Assembly (NCBI GenBank): GCA_937872095.1
Contig: CALMNW010000101.1
Span: 1-64,000 of the forward strand
Direction: 5' to 3'
DNA length: 64,000 nucleotides
DNA from: an uncultured Verrucomicrobiota bacterium
GTDB lineage: Bacteria > Verrucomicrobiota > Kiritimatiellia > CAIQIC01 > Lenti-01
Position numbers and translations under genes: made by a program. Positions 60,101 through 64,000 of this stretch are shown here, piece by piece; position 1 is the first letter of the stretch, and the number at the start of each line of letters is the position of its first letter. A model generated the notes under the pieces. The model ran no database searches, was not told where the DNA came from, and saw nothing but the letters and a program-made list of their open reading frames with translations.

Positions 60101-60852
60101 GGCGCGCCTCTTTTCGCAAGGGCCGGCGAGCGCCACGAAACGACGCCCGTCCGCGGCGCGGCGGGTTCCAGCAGGCGCCAGCCGCTGACCGAGCGCGCCA
60201 GGCGCCGGTCCACCTCCGGCAGGCCGCTGCCCTGGGCCAGCAGGATCGACTCCGGCACGCCCTTGGCGTCGAACCGCATCTCCACCCGGGCTTCCCAGAC
60301 CACATTCGTCCAGGCGGAATAATCCAGATCGATGCCGGAGAAGAGCCGCGATTCCCAGCCGGCCGGAAAGCCCATGCGGGCGGTTTCCGGCTCCGGAGTC
60401 CGCGGAGGAAACACGCCTTCGCCCGGCGCCGGACCGCCGGACGCCGCGCGCGGTTCCGCGCCCGAGGGGACCGGATCTGCAACGGCCAGCGGTTCGAACG
60501 AGCGCGCGTCGTCCAGATAGGCCGCCGGCGGCGGCTCGATCTGGACGGGCGGCGCGAGCCCCGCGCGCTCGCCGCGCAGGGCGTGGCTGAAACCGGCCGG
60601 CGTAGACAGCGCGAACGCGGCCGGCGTCCAATGGGCGCGGACGTCCAGCGCGGCGCCGCCCGGCGCCGGCCACCACCACGACAGCTTCGCGGGCGCCTCG
60701 CGGAACGCGGGCGCCGGCACGGGCGCAATCCGGAACAGAAACGTCTGCCCGCCGAACCAGAGCGCGGCGAACAGCACGGCCCAGCGTCCGCCCGCGCGGC
60801 AGAAGTGCCGCCAGCGCCGGGCCGGATCTTCGGATGGACGGAGGCGGTGCAT
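60097..60852 (-). CDS. TonB-like energy-transducing protein
   Basis: 251 residues. A short basic N-terminus is followed by one helix (about 24-43, WAVLFAALWFGGQTFLFRIA), a long Pro/Ala/Gly-rich periplasmic spacer, and a C-terminal domain. In the latter, WEARVEMRFDAKGVPESILLAQGSGLPEVDRRLARSVSGWRL resembles the TonB C-terminal repeat (VxxxFxvxxxGxvxxxxixxSG...lDxxaxxaxxxWrf). TonB proteins carry energy from ExbB/ExbD to outer-membrane transporters. No TonB-dependent receptor gene is in the window. It follows exbD by 12 bases. Confidence 0.75.
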   Translation of the reverse strand: MHRLRPSEDPARRWRHFCRAGGRWAVLFAALWFGGQTFLFRIAPVPAPAFREAPAKLSWWWPAPGGAALDVRAHWTPAAFALSTPAGFSHALRGERAGLAPPVQIEPPPAAYLDDARSFEPLAVADPVPSGAEPRAASGGPAPGEGVFPPRTPEPETARMGFPAGWESRLFSGIDLDYSAWTNVVWEARVEMRFDAKGVPESILLAQGSGLPEVDRRLARSVSGWRLLEPAAPRTGVVSWRSPALAKRGAP

Positions 60853-60864
60853 GCCCGGCCGCCC

Positions 60865-61326
60865 CTATGGCGCCACCGGCGGCGGACGCGTCGCCAGCAC
60901 CACGTCCCGGATGCCCGCCTTCGCCGCCAGCGCATAGACGTCCATCAGCGTGCCGTAGGGCGTGCCTTCGTCCGCCTCGATCAGCAGCGGCAGCCCGCCG
61001 GGATCCGCTCCGGCCCGGACCAGCGCCTCCCCCAGCGCGGCCAGCGACACCCGTTCGTCGTTGAAAAACACCAGGCCGCCCTGCGACAACGTCAGCACGC
61101 GGGACCCGTAGGGCGCGCCATCCGCGAACGGCGCCTCCGGCAGGCGCAGGCGCACGCCCGGCTGCAGCACGAAGCGGGAAGACGCGAAATGGAACAACCC
61201 CACAAGCGCGATCACGTTGAGCAGCGCCGTCACCTCGATCGGTCCCACCGCGCGGCGGTAGCGCCCCTTGAAGCGCCGCCGCACGGTGCGGAACTGCATC
61301 TGGATGGGCTGGTCGGGAATCCTCAT
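60865..61326 (-). CDS. exbD: ExbD-like protein with Asn at the proton-Asp position
   Basis: 153 residues with one N-terminal helix (about 30-50) and a periplasmic domain. PIEVTALLNVIALVGLFHF aligns with the ExbD helix VTPLIDVMLVLLIIFM, but the essential Asp is replaced by N37. The C-terminal half has GGLVFFNDERVSLAALGEALVRAG and PLLIEADEGTPYGTLMDVYALAAKAGI, the standard ExbD folded domain with Glu-Ala-Asp. It is coupled to exbB by an ATGA overlap. Whether the substitution abolishes ion coupling is unknown. Confidence 0.82.
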   Translation of the reverse strand: MRIPDQPIQMQFRTVRRRFKGRYRRAVGPIEVTALLNVIALVGLFHFASSRFVLQPGVRLRLPEAPFADGAPYGSRVLTLSQGGLVFFNDERVSLAALGEALVRAGADPGGLPLLIEADEGTPYGTLMDVYALAAKAGIRDVVLATRPPPVAP

Positions 61327-61955
61327 GCCTTCGGCGCCTCCCGGTTGCGCTTCCACTGCCGCATGAAATTCATCAGCGCCGACGCCGAACGCTCCATGTC
61401 CAGCAGGATGGATTCCACGCGCGACACCAGCAGGTTGTAGCCCGCGTAGACCAGGATCGCGATGACCAGGCTCAGGGCCGTCGCGGACAGCGCGGCCCAG
61501 AGGCCGCCGGTCAGGTCGGCCGCGGCCACCAGCGGCGCGGCGCGGTGGGCCGCCAGCAGCACGTCCATCATCCCGAGCACGGTGCCGAGCAACCCGATCA
61601 GCGGCGTGATGCGCGCCAAGGTCGCCAGCCAGCCCAGGCCGCGTTCCATCCGGGGGATTTCCTCGAGGCCGGCGTCTTCGATCGCCCGCCCGATGTTTTC
61701 CAGCGCGTCGTCGTGGTGCAGCACGGCCGCCAGCGCCAGCCGCGCCACGGGTCCCGGCGCCTCCTCGCAGATCGTGGCGGCTTCCACGGTGTTGTCGCGG
61801 TTCAGGATGTTGTAGACGCCCTTCAGGAAGTCGTCCGCGGCGATCTGCGCGCGGTGCAGGTTGAACAGGCGCTCGAAAAACACCAGCGCCGCGAACAAGC
61901 CGCACGCCAGCAGCAGCCAAATCACCGGCCCGCCATTGCCCATCAGATTCAACAT
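61323..61955 (-). CDS. exbB: ExbB/TolQ-type proton channel subunit
   Basis: 210 residues, three membrane helices. LMGNGGPVIWLLLACGLFAALVFFERLFNLHR is the first helix and its cytoplasmic flank. LGWLATLARITPLIGLLGTVLGMMDVL and GLWAALSATALSLVIAILVYAGYNLL are the family signatures. The start MLNLMGNGG at 61955 has GGAGCG eight bases upstream; a longer frame to 62069 is mostly leader sequence. It precedes exbD and the TonB-like gene in one operon. Confidence 0.9.
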   Translation of the reverse strand: MLNLMGNGGPVIWLLLACGLFAALVFFERLFNLHRAQIAADDFLKGVYNILNRDNTVEAATICEEAPGPVARLALAAVLHHDDALENIGRAIEDAGLEEIPRMERGLGWLATLARITPLIGLLGTVLGMMDVLLAAHRAAPLVAAADLTGGLWAALSATALSLVIAILVYAGYNLLVSRVESILLDMERSASALMNFMRQWKRNREAPKA

Positions 61956-62002
61956 ATCGCTGCGCTCCGTTTTCCGGGTTCCCAAGGAGAAACTGGGGGG
62001 CC

Positions 62003-62032
62003 AGTCTATGCCGCGCCCCCGCTTCCGCTCAA
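62003..62032 (-). promoter_or_regulatory. Candidate promoter of the exbB-exbD-tonB-like operon
   Basis: TTGAGC (62032-62027), an 18-base spacer and TAGACT (62008-62003) on the minus strand, four matches in each box. The predicted start near 61996 leaves a leader of about 40 bases. Confidence 0.45.
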
Positions 62033-62084
62033 TCACAAAAACGGCCGGGCCCCGACGTTCGCGGTCCATGCGGCTTTCAACCCA

Positions 62085-62107
62085 TGAACCGCTGAACCGT
62101 TGAACCC
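62085..62107. repeat. TGAACC heptamer repeats, inverted relative to those at 59.8 kb
   Basis: TGAACCGCTGAACCGTTGAA followed by CCC is three units whose reverse complement matches the GGTTCA repeats at 59812-59847. It lies 13 bases from the stop codon of the TPR gene. Confidence 0.7.
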
Positions 62108-62120
62108 GAAACTCCGCTCG

Positions 62121-64000
62121 TCAGAACACCGCCCAGTGTTCCTGGCGGATGCGTTCCATGCGGCCGCGCGCCTCGGCGGCGGACGGCGTGCCGGAATCGG
62201 CCACGCGGCGGTAGATGCCGGCGGCTTCCTTCCAGTTGCCCGCGTTTTCCTGCAAGGCGGCGGCGGCGAACGCGGCGCGGGTGAACCACACGTTCGCTTC
62301 GGCCGGCGGCCGGGTTTCCTGCAAGAACGAATAGACGACTTCCATGTAGCGGTCGAGCGCGGCGGCGGCGCGGCCCATCTTCTCGAGGCAGCGGCCGACC
62401 TTGTAGCCCGCCTGCAAGCGCAGGTCGACCGGCGCCCCCGCGAAGTCCAGCAGCGTGCGGTACGACAGCAGCGCTTCTTCGTAGCGGGCGGGATTTTCCT
62501 GGCCCAGCGTGTATTGGCAATCGCCCTTGCGCCCCCAGGCCGCCGGCGCTTCCGGGGCCTGCGGGAATTTCACGATGATCTCGTTGAACGCCAGGATCGC
62601 CGCCGCGAATTGCCCCAGCTCGCTCAGGACGTCCCCCTGCGCCAGCAGGGTTTCGGCCATGCGGGGATTGTCCGGATAGCGCGCCATCAGCGCGTTGTAG
62701 TGCTCGTTCGCGTCCAGATAGTTGCGGCGCGCGGTCGCCGCGCGGCCGGCCCAATAGAGCGCGTCGCCGGCGCGCGGGCTGTCGGGATGGTCGGCCGCCA
62801 TCTGGAGGAAGCGCTTTTCGGCCGTTTCGTAGTCGCCGTGGTTGAAGGCGTGCTCGCCCAGCCAAAACCGGACGTCCGGCGCGAATTCGGACGCCGGATC
62901 GTCGGCCAGGAACCGTTCGCAGACCTGGAGGGCTTCGGCGTCCTTCCCCATCAGGTAGAAGCACCAGCCGCGCATGAACGTCGCCTGCGCCGCGGGTTTC
63001 GTCTGCGGCATCTGGTCGCGGATGCGCGTGAAGTCGTCCATCGCCGCCGGAAAGGCGCCCATCCGGTAGCGGATCAGCCCGCGGGCCAGCAGCGCCTTGG
63101 CGCAGGTCTCCGGATCGGCGCAGATCTCGATGATCCGGCCGTACTGTTCCATCGCGGTTTCCAGCGCGCCGCGGTCCTCGTAGAGCGCGCCGAGGCGCAT
63201 CGTGGCCGCGCGGCCCCATTCGGTGTCCGCCTGGACGCGGCTCAGGTCCAGCAGGCGGATTTCGCCGGCTTCGGTTTCGCCCAAAGCCAGTTCCGTCTCG
63301 GCCAGCTGCAGCTGCGCGAGGGCGGCGACCTTGCCGGCGGCCGGCGCGGCGGCCAGCACGGCCGCGTACGATTCCTTCGCCTTCGAGAACTGGCGGCTCG
63401 CGAATTGCGCGTCCCCCAGCTTCTGCAGCAGCGTCAGGCGCTTCGCGGGATCGGTTTCCGCGGCCGCCGCGCGTTCGAACGCCGGCGCCGCCTCTTCGGG
63501 ATGCCCGGCCGACCACAGCGCCCAACCGCGGCCCGCGTGCGCGTCCGCGGTTCCCGCCGTTCCGTCGAAAGCTTCCAGCCACGCCTGGTATTCGGCGGCG
63601 GCTTCGTCCCATCTTCCCATCCGCGACAGTTCGTCGGCCAGCCCCAGCTGGAGCTGGGCCGCGCGGGTCTCGTCCGGCACGTTCGCCGCCGCGGCGCGCA
63701 TCGCTTCGCGCCCTTTTTCGATCCGGCCCGAACGCAGCAGGAGTTGGGCTTTCACCACTTGGCTTTCGAGGCGCTGCAACGGATCCGCGGCGGCTTCGAT
63801 GCTGCGGTCGATCATGCCGAGCGCCACGGAAAAATTCGACTGCGAGCCCGCCGCCTGCGCCACGATCCGGTAGCCGTACGCCCGGGTTTCCGGCAGCAAG
63901 TTCGTGTTGGCGGCCAGCCCCTTCAGCCGCTCCATCGCCTGCGGGCGCTCGCCCTCCGCCAGCTGCAGCTCCACGGTTTTGAGCGTGGCGCGCTCGCTCC
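62121..64000 (-). CDS. Tetratricopeptide-repeat protein (5' end outside the window)
   Basis: At least 625 residues are visible; the frame stays open to the window edge, so the N-terminus is missing. The sequence is a long series of 34-37-residue helical repeats with the TPR pattern, for example ARFWLGEHAFNHGDYETAEKRFLQ, GDALYWAGRAATARRNYLDANEHYN and AETLLAQGDVLSELGQFAAAILAFN. Ala-rich helices dominate. Such proteins are scaffolds, often periplasmic and lipid- or peptidoglycan-associated (YbgF/BamD-like), and next to Tol/TonB genes they are common. It ends 166 bases before exbB and may belong to the same locus. Confidence 0.85.
   Translation of the reverse strand, partial: SERATLKTVELQLAEGERPQAMERLKGLAANTNLLPETRAYGYRIVAQAAGSQSNFSVALGMIDRSIEAAADPLQRLESQVVKAQLLLRSGRIEKGREAMRAAAANVPDETRAAQLQLGLADELSRMGRWDEAAAEYQAWLEAFDGTAGTADAHAGRGWALWSAGHPEEAAPAFERAAAAETDPAKRLTLLQKLGDAQFASRQFSKAKESYAAVLAAAPAAGKVAALAQLQLAETELALGETEAGEIRLLDLSRVQADTEWGRAATMRLGALYEDRGALETAMEQYGRIIEICADPETCAKALLARGLIRYRMGAFPAAMDDFTRIRDQMPQTKPAAQATFMRGWCFYLMGKDAEALQVCERFLADDPASEFAPDVRFWLGEHAFNHGDYETAEKRFLQMAADHPDSPRAGDALYWAGRAATARRNYLDANEHYNALMARYPDNPRMAETLLAQGDVLSELGQFAAAILAFNEIIVKFPQAPEAPAAWGRKGDCQYTLGQENPARYEEALLSYRTLLDFAGAPVDLRLQAGYKVGRCLEKMGRAAAALDRYMEVVYSFLQETRPPAEANVWFTRAAFAAAALQENAGNWKEAAGIYRRVADSGTPSAAEARGRMERIRQEHWAVF

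Overview
The window is a GC-rich, gene-dense bacterial chromosome segment with 58 protein genes that I can support, two of them cut by the window edges. I see no rRNA, tRNA, CRISPR array, integrase or transposase. The organism is probably a member of the PVC superphylum, perhaps Kiritimatiellota or a relative. The main hints are a bacterial V-type ATPase operon of the E / DUF2764 / A / B / D / I / K type, several MotA/TolQ plus ExbD systems, and a palindromic TTTTCCACGSNGTGGAAAA repeat that also sits inside a coding sequence. This placement is inference, not shown by a marker gene.

Layout. 1-6.2 kb is housekeeping: acetate kinase on the plus strand, then a minus-strand run of rhomboid protease, ribulose-phosphate epimerase, LepA (EF4) and signal peptidase I. 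6.3-31.5 kb is a large surface-polysaccharide locus. It holds six glycosyltransferases of families 2 and 4, two GT-C/GT39-like membrane proteins, an O-antigen ligase/polymerase, an AlgJ/MBOAT O-acetylation pair, four methyltransferases, two SDR epimerases, a DegT aminotransferase, an AsnB-type amidotransferase, an ATP-grasp ligase and a metallophosphatase. The last-named enzymes form one minus-strand operon with its own good promoter at 28.3 kb. They look like a pathway for an unusual amino- or amido-modified sugar.

31.7-35.7 kb is a tight plus-strand operon of three membrane proteins: a zinc-ribbon/transmembrane protein carrying four OB-like repeats, a TctA/DUF112-type permease, and a YdjM/DUF457-type membrane hydrolase with a large soluble insert. 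A YkgJ-type cysteine-cluster protein converges on it. 36-40.8 kb is an unusual MotA/TolQ channel module: channel, secreted beta-propeller, and two different ExbD-like proteins, one with the canonical aspartate and one with asparagine in its place. 40.9-44.5 kb holds a GT2 and a YfhO-type membrane protein; the latter contains four in-frame copies of the palindromic repeat. An Uup-type ABC-F ATPase and a GxxExxY gene flanked by inverted repeats follow.

46.9-54.1 kb is the V-type ATPase operon, with a clear promoter upstream of subunit E and a terminator after subunit K. 54.3-58.4 kb holds a secreted glycoside-hydrolase-like protein with calcium-binding repeats, an isoprenylcysteine-methyltransferase-like membrane protein, an ACP phosphodiesterase and a HAMP-domain sensor with a C-terminal cysteine motif. 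58.5-64 kb is a TonB-type energy module (TPR protein, ExbB, ExbD, TonB-like, small zinc-ribbon membrane protein) that runs into hisD and is bracketed by short GGTTCA heptamer repeats. The ExbD of this module also has asparagine where the proton-carrying aspartate is expected.

Many long open frames antisense to these genes are by-products of high third-position GC and are not annotated. Functions are assigned from motifs read by eye; no database search was possible.
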